Positions 27,301 through 36,365 of a stretch of 64,000 nucleotides of DNA are shown piece after piece (positions within the stretch are counted from its first letter, which is position 1; each line of letters begins with the position of its first letter). This DNA is from Nitrospirota bacterium (lineage in GTDB: Bacteria; Nitrospirota; Thermodesulfovibrionia; Thermodesulfovibrionales; Dissulfurispiraceae). The DNA lies in assembly GCA_009773415.1 (NCBI GenBank), contig WSNO01000014.1:1-64000 (forward strand). Reading direction: 5' to 3'. The notes below the pieces were generated by a model that was not told the origin of the DNA, searched no databases, and saw only the letters and a list, made by a program, of their open reading frames with translations. Both the position numbers and the translations under genes were made by a program.

Positions 27301-27883
27301 GGCTGTGGGCCGAGAGGGCGTTGAGCAGGCGCATGCCGAATATTTATTATCGCTGGTCTATAACGCGCTCATGAGCAGAATTGTCCTGGCAGACGGAGCT
27401 GAAGTGGCGCGGCTTGCGGAAGTAAAGAGGACAGCTCGGGAACTCGAATTCCTCTATCCGTACCCGGAAAAGAAATTCCCGCGCCTCGCTTCCGCGCAGT
27501 GGCTCGACATTCAGATAGAGCGGGGGTTCGTGAAAGGCTTTATCGATATGGTTTTTGAATACGGCGGAAAATTGCATCTGCTTGACTGGAAGACCGACAT
27601 CCTGCCCGACTATTCAGCAGCGGCGCTGCAGGAGCACTATGACGCCAATTATGCGCTGCAGGCCAGGCTTTATCTGATAGCGCTCTGCAAAATGCTCAGG
27701 GTCCACACGGAATCAGCATACAATGAGCGCATCGGATCGGTTGTGTATTGCTTTGTCCGCGGGATGCATCCGGAGGATGCGCAGTGCGGCGGACAGGTCG
27801 TGACGCGACTTTCGTGGCAGGCAATGCTGGCATTTGAGGAGGATCTCATTGCAGGACTGGTGTTTGACGAGGGAGCATCATGA
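24359..27883 (+). CDS. recB: Exodeoxyribonuclease V subunit beta (RecB helicase-nuclease)
   Basis: This 1174-residue protein carries a 3'-5' superfamily 1 helicase with Walker A IEASAGTGKTYT (residues ~24-35), LTYTERAAGELRSRV (motif Ia), the DEXX-type FALIDESQDTDERQW and QIMTMHKSKGLEAAVVFLYG (motif V). The C-terminal nuclease keeps GFIDMVFEYGG and LLDWKTDI (about 1076-1081), equivalent to the catalytic D-x-K of RecB. The start is a GTG overlapping the recC TGA, and the 3' end overlaps the recD ATG. Confidence 0.95.
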   Translation: MSSTVYYARPDILEAVPKDRHAVIEASAGTGKTYTIEHMFVELLLTEKVNIDNILVLTYTERAAGELRSRVRSMIEKVLVSDGCPGKPERQCWTIGPQEKVHLERALFSFDMAPIHTIHSFFQRVVNEHAFSSGRLFEQSLVDGKSAFHDAFMNVLRTDISCRNEYACYLDAWLKSGNSIGELTEFLYSCHARKRSVLPHFDKTALTDALKAVAGVIQAEGFGDRLKAALKEKKIHHSTSGALAKRAAEFGEALSVTKGDFCLTDVIEKIDPDWIHYAEEKLLPGEQWGQEIRHYLDALAAVKRHFITLRGIAAQLFLPLVQKRLEKDKRTGGLYDYDDMIAHLLEALSGAQAGALIAALRSRYRFALIDESQDTDERQWKIFERIFLESGNQNILYLVGDPKQAIYGFRGADVFTYLAAREAICTHHAPVALVSNYRSTARLVGAYNELFRQDVAEPFFRGDIIYNEPLVCGRPEFHAVDGRGADSAPIVIWEIDNDKKSVSAEYFLNVLGRAVAAEIGALLKDGIVLHDTSVGERRALKPSDIFILTRKESEGRRAAEFLREAGLPFAFYKLDGLFQTPQAEHIRDLLLAVETPFDESRRLRAWMTPFFGVPIDRLPECRSLPETEPLVKRILDWHALARRRSFAELFSRLINESGLARRVIFFDDSGRGLTDYLHILEILLEEASGGQKELADLTQMLADFIRGARKPAREDGTVQRLETDKEAVQIMTMHKSKGLEAAVVFLYGGYTAGSGDDFDLYHDAEGRAVLHIGGWKEHKQHAHKESQDEDRRLLYVAATRAKARLYLPFVPPGKFTSKAGMYKLMNDRLAAIAADESSMKRGGFVFLRPPFGAASAADSVENAHDILKQWSPPPQLLSLPDEAERFDLVRGRHAGFEVTSYSRMKKMRGGYSAPAGDEESIFDDRVAEGGRAGVQDTLPGGPRFGKALHGVMETVRFDSLPAGAEFARWAEAEEIRTLALQAVGREGVEQAHAEYLLSLVYNALMSRIVLADGAEVARLAEVKRTARELEFLYPYPEKKFPRLASAQWLDIQIERGFVKGFIDMVFEYGGKLHLLDWKTDILPDYSAAALQEHYDANYALQARLYLIALCKMLRVHTESAYNERIGSVVYCFVRGMHPEDAQCGGQVVTRLSWQAMLAFEEDLIAGLVFDEGAS

Positions 27884-29889
27884 GAAGTCTGCTGCCTTTA
27901 TCTGCATGCGGATCAGCGCGGCTGGCTTTTGAAGGCTTCAGAGGAAGCGATCCGGACCGTGCCGGCTATGAAAAGTTCCTTGACCGCCTTCGCAGCGGGG
28001 TGAAGGTCTTTGCCATGGGCGAAGAAATAGTGCAGCTTGCCGCTGACCTTGCATCGTTTGCCCCGTCGCTTGCTCCTGACGACAAAAAGGCGCTCACGCT
28101 TCTGGCGGTTTGCTCCCTGATTGCTGTGCGCCAGGGGAGCACGCTTCTTCCCCTGAAAGGCGATAAAGCGAATCTGGCTGATGTAGCATTCGCCCTGCTC
28201 AGCACCGGAGACGCTGATGCGCTAAGTGAACACCGCGGGCTTTTGAAAACCATCGGAAAGATGCTGGAAGACGGCAGGGCGGCAACTCTTATCGGCGGGG
28301 CGGGCGAGTTCAAACCGATCATTGTCGACGGCGAAGGAGTATATCTGCAGCGCATGCTTCAGCTTGAGCTCGATTTTTGCTCCCGGCTGCGGAAGCTGAG
28401 CCGGCGGATTACCGGCGTTTTCCCTCAGGAAGACATTGCCCGAATTCTGAACGACATTGACGGTCAGCCGCTGCGACTGACCGACGAGCAAAAAAATGCC
28501 GTTACGGTGGCGCTTGCGCGGACGGTCACGATTATCTCCGGCGGTCCGGGAACCGGGAAGACCTCGATTGTCGTGTCGATACTGCGGGTTCTTATGAGGC
28601 TTGGCATGGGCCTGCAGGAGATACTGCTGACCGCGCCGACCGGCAAGGCGGCAAACCGGCTGACCGAGTCCCTTCGTGCAGGGATGCTGGCAGACTCATC
28701 ATGTTCCGCTTCCGCTCCGGCAGGCATTGCTGAAGCGTCGACCATACACCGCCTGCTGCGCTACTCCGCCGCGCGCGACCTGTTCATTCAGAATGAAAAC
28801 AACAGATTGCCGGGGCGCGTTGTGATTGTGGATGAGGCATCAATGATCGATCTCTCTCTCATGGAGCGACTCATGAGCGCCCTTCCCGATGACGCCCTGC
28901 TGATTCTTCTGGGAGACGCCGACCAGCTGCCTTCGGTGGAGGCCGGCGCGGTGCTTGGAGAGCTCATGCAGCTGGAGAAGGACAGTCCGGAAGGTTGTGC
29001 AATCGGCATCGTTCGTCTCACCAAAAGCTTCCGTATGCGAAAAGAAGATCCGGCAGGAAGAAAGATATATATGCTTGCAGATGCGATACGGCGCGGCGCG
29101 GCCGATGAACTCCGGCATCCGGACGCGACGCTCCTGGTGAATCGCCCGTCGGCAGAAGATTGTGTCTTTAAGGGAGCCGAATTCCTGGACACCTCGGGTT
29201 CGGAAAACACGCTCAATGATTTTTGCAGCCGATGGTATTCATCCATGGTTCTCGGACTGCATGATTTCCGGAGGCTTATCAGCAAGCGCTATTATTACGG
29301 CAGAGAGGGGTTCCGTGGTCAGGCCCTCCTGGACTTGCATTGCCTGTTTGACCATTTTGAAGGCTTCCGCATGCTGTGCGTGACGAATGTATACTCCACC
29401 GGAACGGAGGCGCTGAATCGCCTTTTTCATATAAAGGCGCTGGAACGGGAAGGATTCGACCGCCCGGCAGAATTTGCTCCGGGAGAGCCGGTCCTCGTGG
29501 AGCGGAATGACTATGCAAAAAACCTTTTTAACGGCGACCATGGCCTTGTCCTGCGGGTGTCGCCCCGAAAAGGCGTCCTCCGCCTGATGGCGGTTTTCCG
29601 GCGCGGCGACGCATACGTCGCGTACCCGACCGAGGCTCTCCGCGGAGGCGTATCGCTCGCATACGCGGTGTCCGTTCACCGAAGCCAGGGTTCGGAGTAC
29701 CGGAGCATTGCTCTGATTCTTCCGGAGCAGGACGTGAAGATTCTGACGCAGGAGATACTCTATACCGCAATAACGAGGGCAAAGACGGGAGCGGTTCTCG
29801 TCGGGAAACAGGGAATCCTTTTAAAGGGCGTACAGACCCGGGTTCAGCGGGCATGCGGCATAGGGAGAAGGCTGCGGCAGGATTCCTGA
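27880..29889 (+). CDS. recD: Exodeoxyribonuclease V subunit alpha (RecD helicase)
   Basis: This 669-residue 5'-3' superfamily 1 helicase has Walker A SGGPGTGKTSIV (221-232), LTAPTGKAANRLTESL, the DEXX box VIVDEASMIDLSLM, and the C-terminal YAVSVHRSQGSEYRSI and LYTAITRAKTGAVLV motifs. It overlaps recB by ATGA with GAGGGAG upstream, so all three subunits are translated from one mRNA in the order C-B-D. It converges on the radical SAM gene with 15 nt between stops. Confidence 0.95.
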   Translation: MRSLLPLSACGSARLAFEGFRGSDPDRAGYEKFLDRLRSGVKVFAMGEEIVQLAADLASFAPSLAPDDKKALTLLAVCSLIAVRQGSTLLPLKGDKANLADVAFALLSTGDADALSEHRGLLKTIGKMLEDGRAATLIGGAGEFKPIIVDGEGVYLQRMLQLELDFCSRLRKLSRRITGVFPQEDIARILNDIDGQPLRLTDEQKNAVTVALARTVTIISGGPGTGKTSIVVSILRVLMRLGMGLQEILLTAPTGKAANRLTESLRAGMLADSSCSASAPAGIAEASTIHRLLRYSAARDLFIQNENNRLPGRVVIVDEASMIDLSLMERLMSALPDDALLILLGDADQLPSVEAGAVLGELMQLEKDSPEGCAIGIVRLTKSFRMRKEDPAGRKIYMLADAIRRGAADELRHPDATLLVNRPSAEDCVFKGAEFLDTSGSENTLNDFCSRWYSSMVLGLHDFRRLISKRYYYGREGFRGQALLDLHCLFDHFEGFRMLCVTNVYSTGTEALNRLFHIKALEREGFDRPAEFAPGEPVLVERNDYAKNLFNGDHGLVLRVSPRKGVLRLMAVFRRGDAYVAYPTEALRGGVSLAYAVSVHRSQGSEYRSIALILPEQDVKILTQEILYTAITRAKTGAVLVGKQGILLKGVQTRVQRACGIGRRLRQDS

Positions 29890-29904
29890 CGAGCGGATTC
29901 TTCG

Positions 29905-31026
29905 TTATTCAAATACGACGTAGTTCTTGACTTTTTCAAGCCTTTTGCCTTTCACTCCAAGCTCCTCCGGTTTGCTGATCCGGCCTTCGCTCCGCAGCGT
30001 GAGAATCCGCTTCACCGTATCAGGCCCTATGCCCGGCACTCTCAGCAGCAGTTCCCGGTCGGCCGAGTTGAGCCTGACCGGAAAGACCTCCGGATGCATC
30101 TCCGCCCAGATCTCCTTTGGGTCTTTTTCAAGGTTCAGATTGCCGTCAGCGCCGAGCGGCACTTCTTCAGCCGAAAAGCCGTAGCGCCGCATCAGAAAAT
30201 CGACCTGATACAGCCGGTGCTCCCGCATGAACCGCTGCCCCGGCGTCGTCAAAAATTGCTGCTCTCCCGGGATGTCCGGACTGCCGAGCCCCTTCTGGTA
30301 GGCTGAAAAATAAACGCGTTTGAACAGAAGCTTATTATAGAGTACGGACATGGATCGCATGATCTCGCTATCGGTCTCATCCGAAGCGCCCACAATGTAT
30401 TGTGTCGTGCATTTCACCCGTGCGTGCTTCATCCCCCTGCCGGTCAGCTTTGACATCAGGTTCATCGGACGGATGATGTCGTTCTCATAATTTTTCTTGT
30501 CCGACAGTGCCCTGAAATGCTGTTGACCTGGAGTTTCGATATTCAGCGAAACCGCGCTTGCAAGCGATATTGAGTCCTCAATCGCCGCATCGGAAGCGCC
30601 GGGAATAATCTTCAGGTGAATGTACCCTCTGAATTTATATTTGTAGCGCAGCAGGCGGGCGACGGCATTCAGCCGATCCATCGTGCAGTCGGGCGTGCCG
30701 ATGACGCCGGAGCTCAGAAACAAGCCAAAGACCTTGCGGGCGCGGACATATTCCAGAAAAATGCGGGCAACCTCCTCGGGCTGGAGCGTGCATCGCCGCA
30801 CATTCGTTTCAGCGCGGAGGGGACAGTATTTGCAGTCATGTGCGCAGGCATTGGACAGCAGCGTCTTGAGCAGTATGGAGTAACCGCCCTGCGGCAGTGT
30901 CACCGGATAGAGCCACGTGCCGTCGAGCCCGCGCTTTCTGCGGTCAGCATCGCCTGTGCCGCATGCACAGGCAAGATCGTACTGAGAATCAGCAGAGAGG
31001 ATCTTGAGTTTCTCGATGGTATCCAT
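29905..31026 (-). CDS. Radical SAM protein with C-terminal helix-hairpin-helix (putative DNA modification/repair)
   Basis: This 373-residue protein has a [4Fe-4S]/SAM motif C61-AHD-C65-KY-C68 (CxxxCxxC). A radical SAM barrel follows with FLSSGVIGTPDCTMDRL and SLNIETPG. The C-terminal helix-hairpin-helix LLLRVPGIGPDTVKRILTLR indicates nucleic-acid binding. This layout is the family annotated as putative DNA modification/repair radical SAM protein, which in other genomes is often beside a uracil-DNA-glycosylase-like gene. No such partner is present in this window, although it lies directly after recCBD in opposite orientation. The reaction is unknown. Confidence 0.88.
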   Translation of the reverse strand: MDTIEKLKILSADSQYDLACACGTGDADRRKRGLDGTWLYPVTLPQGGYSILLKTLLSNACAHDCKYCPLRAETNVRRCTLQPEEVARIFLEYVRARKVFGLFLSSGVIGTPDCTMDRLNAVARLLRYKYKFRGYIHLKIIPGASDAAIEDSISLASAVSLNIETPGQQHFRALSDKKNYENDIIRPMNLMSKLTGRGMKHARVKCTTQYIVGASDETDSEIMRSMSVLYNKLLFKRVYFSAYQKGLGSPDIPGEQQFLTTPGQRFMREHRLYQVDFLMRRYGFSAEEVPLGADGNLNLEKDPKEIWAEMHPEVFPVRLNSADRELLLRVPGIGPDTVKRILTLRSEGRISKPEELGVKGKRLEKVKNYVVFE

Positions 31027-31289
31027 GAGGGTGCGCCTTGAAGAATTATATCATGGGGAAGAAGAAAGAATTCCGTTGAAAACACTCAAATAAAACGCGG
31101 CTGAATGCGGGAGAGCCGGGGGGGAAAGTTCTGTTCATCAACTCCTGCACGGCTTTAAGAGATATCTGTCGTGTCCTGCTGCTAAACGTGGTAAGATTTA
31201 ATAAATTATCCGCTTGGGTGTGGACCTGAAAGCCCCCAAGGGTGCCGAGAATAGTTATCCCCGGAACGGTGACAACAAGAGTGCGCAGA

Positions 31290-33743
31290 ATGATACACGA
31301 CAGATATGCCTTTTGGTCGGTCCGTTACCTTGTGCGGCTTTCCATTGCCCTGATGGCATTCTCATGTTTCGGGATTCTGTCAGCAGGTGCCAGCGACCGG
31401 ATCGTGAAAGTCGGCCTTTATGAAAATGCGCCGAAGATATTCACCGCCGAATCCGGCAAGCCGGCCGGCATCTTCATCGAAATCATAGAACATATCGCAA
31501 AAATCGAAGGGTGGGATCTGCGCTATGTGCCCGGAACGTTCGGGGAGGGACTGGACCGACTGTTGAAAGGGGAAATCGATCTCATGCCCGACGTGGCATA
31601 TTCGGCTGACCGCGAGGCAGTATATTCCTTTCACAAGGTGCCTGTTCTGACCTCCTGGTTTCAGGTGTTCGCGCCGACCGGGAACGCCATCCGTTCAATA
31701 GCCGACCTCAACGGCAAGAGAATTCTCGTCCTTGATCGGTCGGTTCAGCATACAGCGTTCATCCGGCTCAGCACAGCCTTCGGAGTGCGCAGCGATGTCA
31801 TTACCATGCCGGATTACAAGACCATGTTTGAGGCTGTCGCCAAAGGCGAGGCCGATGCCGCCGTCACGAACACCTATTACGGCATCAGGCATGCAAAGAA
31901 ATACGGACTCGAAGATACTGCTGTTGTTTTCGAGCCGTCTGAGCTTTTCTTTGCGGCGCCGGAGAATGCTCCCCGGCAGGTGCTTGACCGCATCGACAGC
32001 CATCTCTCGGCACTCAAAAAAGACCCTCAATCTGTGTATTACGCTTCTCTGAAACGATGGACATCCGAAGAGGTGCGGTTCACAGTGCCGGCCTGGATGC
32101 AAATTATTGGTCTCATGGCTGGTCTGGCATTGGTCATGAGCCTTGCGGGCGGCGTGGTTTTGAAACATCAGGTGAATGCGCGCACCCTGGAGCTGCAGAC
32201 AAGCGAGCGGCGATATCGCCAGCTCTTTGCAAGTAACCCGGCGCCGATGTTTATCTATCAGCGAGGGACTTTGCAAATGCTGGCGGTGAACAATGCTTTT
32301 GTCAGCCATTACGGATACAGCGCTGAAGAAGCTCTTTCTTTGCATCTTCCCGATCTTTGTCCCGAAGAGGAAAAGGGCACTGTTGTCAAACTGGCGGCAG
32401 GTCTTAAGGGGCATGAATGTGCGGGCGAGTGGCACCATCTGAAGGCTGATGGCTCAATAATTACAATTGTTGCGAGATCCGAAAACATTGATTACTGGGG
32501 AAGCGACGCCAGAATAGCTGTTATTGCGGATATAACCGATCGAAAACGCGTTGAGGAAGCCCTGCGGCATTCAGAAGAAAAATTCTTCAAGGCCTTCCAT
32601 GCCACCCCTGATGCAATAGTCATCAGCCGGGCATTCGATGGTCTGCTTATCGAGGTTAATGATGTATTCCTGCGGAAAACCGGCTACTCCCGAGAAGATG
32701 CATTGAGCAACAGTACAGTTGGCCTTAATGTCTGGGCGGACCCGCATGACCGAGAACACTATATTGCAGGGATAAGAGAGCAGGGCAACGTCCGGGATCT
32801 GGAAGCACAGTTTCGAACAAAAACGGGCGCAGTACTCGACGGCCTTGTTTCCGGTGAACCCATCGTCCTTGGGGATAATTTCTGCTTACTGACAATCATT
32901 CGCGACATCACTGAACGCAAGAAGGCCGAAGAGCAGATTCGCCGACTCAATGATGACTTGCGGCGGCACGCGGATGTTCTGGAGCAGCGCGTGGCAGAGC
33001 GCACCGCAGAACTGGCCGTTGCCATGGAAAAGGCACAGGCAGCCGATCGGATCAAATCGGCCTTTCTGGCCACCATGTCCCACGAATTGCGTACGCCGCT
33101 GAACTCGATCATCGGCTTCACCGGCATTCTTCTTCAGGGCCTGGCCGGGACTCTCAACACGGAGCAGCACAAACAGCTGACCATGGTTCAGAGCAGCGCC
33201 CGCCATCTTCTGGCGTTAATCAACGACGTGCTGGATATTTCCAAAATTGAAGCCGGAGAACTGCATCTTTCCCCTGCGCCTTTCGACCTGAGGCAATCTG
33301 TCGAAAAAATGGTCAAGACGGTTTCGCCGCTCGCTCACAAAAAAGGCATTGCTCTGCGCCTCGACATTGCAGATGCTGTCGGCACGATTACGACGGATCA
33401 GCGCCGCCTTGAGCAGGTCATGCTGAATCTGCTCAACAATGCCGTCAAATTCACCGAAAAGGGGCACGTCCGCATTTCGTGCCGGACGGAGAATGATCAT
33501 TACCTCCTCTCGTTTTCCGACACCGGTGTCGGCATGCAGCCGGAAGACATTCCGAACATCTTTCAACCGTTCCGTCAAATCGACAGCGGTCTCACCCGTA
33601 AGCACGAGGGAACCGGCCTCGGACTTTCCATATGCAAAAAGATTATTGATATAATGGACGGCACCATCAGCGTGGAAAGCCAGTTGGGTGCGGGCAGTAC
33701 CTTTACCGTCCGCCTGCCCGGACAATCAGGAGGTCAGTCATGA
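31290..33743 (+). CDS. Sensor histidine kinase with periplasmic SBP-3 domain and two PAS domains
   Basis: This membrane kinase has about 817 residues. The N-terminal signal/TM (LVRLSIALMAFSCFGILSAG) leads into a solute-binding domain (KVGLYENAPKIF to about residue 255). A TM helix around IIGLMAGLALVMSLAGGVVL follows, then two PAS domains (RYRQLFASNPAPMF and KFFKAFHATPDAIV) and a coiled linker. HisKA is FLATMSHELRTPLNSIIGF. HATPase has the N box MLNLLNNAVKFTEKG, then DTGVGMQPEDI and GTGLGLSICKKI. The ligand is unknown. The start is uncertain: 31290 (ATG) is used, but GTG codons at 31242 and 31269 are also in frame. It overlaps the receiver gene by ATGA. Confidence 0.88.
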   Translation: MIHDRYAFWSVRYLVRLSIALMAFSCFGILSAGASDRIVKVGLYENAPKIFTAESGKPAGIFIEIIEHIAKIEGWDLRYVPGTFGEGLDRLLKGEIDLMPDVAYSADREAVYSFHKVPVLTSWFQVFAPTGNAIRSIADLNGKRILVLDRSVQHTAFIRLSTAFGVRSDVITMPDYKTMFEAVAKGEADAAVTNTYYGIRHAKKYGLEDTAVVFEPSELFFAAPENAPRQVLDRIDSHLSALKKDPQSVYYASLKRWTSEEVRFTVPAWMQIIGLMAGLALVMSLAGGVVLKHQVNARTLELQTSERRYRQLFASNPAPMFIYQRGTLQMLAVNNAFVSHYGYSAEEALSLHLPDLCPEEEKGTVVKLAAGLKGHECAGEWHHLKADGSIITIVARSENIDYWGSDARIAVIADITDRKRVEEALRHSEEKFFKAFHATPDAIVISRAFDGLLIEVNDVFLRKTGYSREDALSNSTVGLNVWADPHDREHYIAGIREQGNVRDLEAQFRTKTGAVLDGLVSGEPIVLGDNFCLLTIIRDITERKKAEEQIRRLNDDLRRHADVLEQRVAERTAELAVAMEKAQAADRIKSAFLATMSHELRTPLNSIIGFTGILLQGLAGTLNTEQHKQLTMVQSSARHLLALINDVLDISKIEAGELHLSPAPFDLRQSVEKMVKTVSPLAHKKGIALRLDIADAVGTITTDQRRLEQVMLNLLNNAVKFTEKGHVRISCRTENDHYLLSFSDTGVGMQPEDIPNIFQPFRQIDSGLTRKHEGTGLGLSICKKIIDIMDGTISVESQLGAGSTFTVRLPGQSGGQS

Positions 33744-34135
33744 GCGATACGCTCCTCATCATTGAGGACAACGAACAGAATTTATACCTGATGCGTTTTC
33801 TGCTCGAGAAGAACGGGTACATGGTCATCAGCGCGGAAAACGGCAGGGAAGGCATAGAAAAAGCAGTGCGCTGCAAGCCGATGGCCATCCTGCTGGATAT
33901 CCAGCTGCCTGAAATGGACGGATACGCCGTTGCCGCGGAGCTGAAACAACATGCTGAACTGGATGGAACGCCAATCATTGCGGTGACTTCTTATGCCATG
34001 ATGGGGGACCGGGAAGCGATTTTGGCTGCCGGCGCAACCGGGTATATCGAAAAACCGATCAACCCGGAAACGTTTGTAGCCGATATCGCCCACTATCTTC
34101 CGAAAGGCCGTGGAGACCAGGAGGAAAAAATATGA
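33740..34135 (+). CDS. Single-domain response regulator (CheY/DivK-like)
   Basis: This 131-residue stand-alone receiver domain has acidic pocket IIEDNEQN, phospho-acceptor D53 in ILLDIQLPEMDGY, the conserved threonine in AVTSYAM and lysine K105 in YIEKPINP. The PEMDGY and EKPINP forms are common in receivers that follow ATPase-hybrid kinases. There is no output domain, so it must act by phosphotransfer or protein contact. AGGAGG precedes the ATG, which overlaps the kinase stop; its own stop overlaps the next ATG. Confidence 0.93.
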   Translation: MSDTLLIIEDNEQNLYLMRFLLEKNGYMVISAENGREGIEKAVRCKPMAILLDIQLPEMDGYAVAAELKQHAELDGTPIIAVTSYAMMGDREAILAAGATGYIEKPINPETFVADIAHYLPKGRGDQEEKI

Positions 34136-36192
34136 TAAACATCCTCATCGTCGACGACCAGGAGGAGAGCCGGTATCTGCTGGAAGCCCTGCTCAAGGGC
34201 AACGGGTATGCTGTTGAGCCGTTCGCAAACGGTGCCGAAGCTCTTGAGCGGCTCAGGCTCGGCGGGATTGACCTGATTGTCAGCGACATTCTGATGCCGG
34301 TCATGGACGGTTTTGCGCTGTGCCACAAGGTCAAGACAGACGAGGCGCTGCGCCAGATACCGCTTGTCTTTTACACTGCCACATACACCGGTCCTCAGGA
34401 TGAGGCATTCGCCCTGAAGATCGGCGCGGATCGTTTTCTCGTCAAACCCTGCGAGCCGGATGTGCTCATGGAGGCTGTGCGCAGCGTTCTTGAAGGTTCC
34501 GGGGACCGGGCTGCTTGCCCAGCGCAGGAGCTTCTTGAGGACAAAGACGTTTTCAAGCTCTATAACGAACGCCTGGTGAGAAAGCTTGAGGAGAAGATGC
34601 TGCAACTCGAAAAAGAGAGCACGTCGCTTCGGGAAGCCGACCAGTCGCTCCGCAGCTCAGAGAAAAAATACCGAAGACTGCACGAAAGCATGACGGATGG
34701 GTTTGTTTATGTCGACATGCAGGGGTTTGTGAGGGAGAGCAATGAAGCGTACCGGAAGATGCTTGGCTATGCTGAAGAAGAACTTTCCCGCCTGACTTAT
34801 CAGGCGCTGACTCCGGAGAAATGGCATGCGCTGGAGGAAGACATTGTGCAAGGGCAGGTCTTGCAGAAGGGCTGCTCCGATGTCTATGAAAAAGAATATC
34901 GAAAAAAGGACGGCACCGTCTTTCCCGTTGAACTGCGGACGTTCCTGATTTGTGATGACTCCGGGGAGAAAGAAGGAATGTGGGCAATTGTCCGGGACAT
35001 CAGCGAGCGCAAACGGGCGGAAAAAATGCAGAAAGAGCTTGAAGAGCAACTTCACCAGGCTCAGAAGATGGAGTCTGTCGGCAGGCTGGCCGGCGGCGTT
35101 GCCCATGACTTCAATAACATGCTTGCCGTTATTTTCATCGCGATTGAACTGATCAGGATGAAGCTGTCGGATGCCGATCCGCTCCGTGAAAATCTCCTGG
35201 AAATCGAGCGGGCCACCACCCGCGCCCGTGATATAACCCGCCAGCTGCTTGCTTTTTCGCGCAAGCAGATTATCGAGCCGAAGATTGTCGCCCTGAACGA
35301 ACTGATTGCAGAATCCGTGAAGGGGATTATCCGCCTTATTGGTGAAGATGTTGAGGTGCATTTCATCCCGGGCCAGGGGGTTCAACCTGTTCTGATTGAC
35401 CCCTCCCAGGTAGATCAGGTGCTGATCAACCTTGCCCTGAATGCCCGCGATGCGATGCCGGATGGAGGAACCTTCACCATCGAAACAGCAAATGTTGCGT
35501 ACGATGAGGCATATTGCCGGGAACATATCGACTTCAAGCCCGGACGGTATGTGTCGGTGTCTGTGAGTGACGAAGGGCATGGGATGGACAGAGAAACGCT
35601 TGAGAATATATTTGAACCATTCTTTACTACCAAGGAGGCATGGAAGGGAACCGGCCTTGGGCTTGCCATGGTATATGGGGTGATGAAGCAGAACGGCGGG
35701 TTTGTGAATGTATACAGCGAAGTCGGCAGCGGCACGACATTTAAACTGTATTTCCCTTGCGCCGAAGGTGACGAGCAGGGTGTGGGTGGGTGTGGGCAAG
35801 CAGAGACAGCTGAGCCAATGCGGGGCTCCGGAGCAATCCTGCTGGTTGAGGATGATGCCATGCTGTGCCGTATTATCAGGACGTCTCTTGAGACGATCGG
35901 GTATTCCGTAACGGCAGCAGCCACTCCTGCCGAAGCGATTAGTGCGGCAGAGAGGGGAGGCGCCGCACATGTGCTGCTTCTGACTGACATTGTGATGCCG
36001 GGCATGAACGGCATGCAGTTGAGCGAAAAGCTTCGTGCAGTCCAGCCTGCAATGAAGGTGCTGTTCATGTCGGGCTATGCGGAAAATGTCATCGTTCACC
36101 GGGGCGAAGTGGAAGCGGGAAGGCATTTTATTCAAAAGCCGTTCCTTATACAGGACCTCACGCGGAAAATCCGGGAAATTCTGAACCAATAG
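34132..36192 (+). CDS. Hybrid histidine kinase REC-PAS-HisKA-HATPase-REC
   Basis: This 686-residue protein has no membrane segment. The N-terminal receiver is LIVDDQEESRYLLEAL with D in IVSDILMPVMDGF. A PAS domain follows (RRLHESMTDGFVYVD). HisKA is of the [14 protein letters not shown] type. The ATPase has [34 protein letters not shown] and [12 protein letters not shown]. The C-terminal receiver has LLLTDIVMPGMNGMQLS. With the preceding receiver and kinase it makes a compact phosphorelay of three receivers and two kinase cores. No DNA-binding or enzymatic output domain is encoded in the operon. Confidence 0.92.
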   Translation: MINILIVDDQEESRYLLEALLKGNGYAVEPFANGAEALERLRLGGIDLIVSDILMPVMDGFALCHKVKTDEALRQIPLVFYTATYTGPQDEAFALKIGADRFLVKPCEPDVLMEAVRSVLEGSGDRAACPAQELLEDKDVFKLYNERLVRKLEEKMLQLEKESTSLREADQSLRSSEKKYRRLHESMTDGFVYVDMQGFVRESNEAYRKMLGYAEEELSRLTYQALTPEKWHALEEDIVQGQVLQKGCSDVYEKEYRKKDGTVFPVELRTFLICDDSGEKEGMWAIVRDISERKRAEKMQKELEEQLHQAQKMESVGRLAGGVAHDFNNMLAVIFIAIELIRMKLSDADPLRENLLEIERATTRARDITRQLLAFSRKQIIEPKIVALNELIAESVKGIIRLIGEDVEVHFIPGQGVQPVLIDPSQVDQVLINLALNARDAMPDGGTFTIETANVAYDEAYCREHIDFKPGRYVSVSVSDEGHGMDRETLENIFEPFFTTKEAWKGTGLGLAMVYGVMKQNGGFVNVYSEVGSGTTFKLYFPCAEGDEQGVGGCGQAETAEPMRGSGAILLVEDDAMLCRIIRTSLETIGYSVTAAATPAEAISAAERGGAAHVLLLTDIVMPGMNGMQLSEKLRAVQPAMKVLFMSGYAENVIVHRGEVEAGRHFIQKPFLIQDLTRKIREILNQ

Positions 36193-36339
36193 TTTTCTCT
36201 GCCTTCTCCGGGCGGTACAGCATGATGCTGTTTATGCAGACCAAAGGCTGAGGTATGATCGCAAGAGTCGTCTCTGATCATCAACTTTGAGATTTGTACC
36301 CCCTCCGGTATCGTTTTTGCGTGTTCAGTACATAGCCTG

Positions 36340-36365
36340 CCGTGCAAACGGTTATGATTGCACGG
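36340..36365. promoter_or_regulatory. Inverted repeat overlapping pgk -35 (candidate operator)
   Basis: CCGTGCAA (36340-36347) and TTGCACGG (36358-36365) form a perfect 8-bp inverted repeat with a 10-nt spacer, so the half-site centres are 18 nt apart. The right arm contains the TTGCAC -35 of the predicted pgk promoter, a position suited to a repressor site. Confidence 0.45.

Noticed and set aside
31027-31289. Riboswitch before the SBP-type kinase
   Set aside because: A 6-bp CTTGGG/CCCAAG hairpin is present near 31211-31240, but no c-di-GMP, cobalamin or other known consensus could be matched.
34657-36189. 510-codon open frame on the minus strand
   Set aside because: It is antisense to the hybrid kinase, which has complete kinase and receiver motifs; the minus frame has no domain and low-complexity composition.
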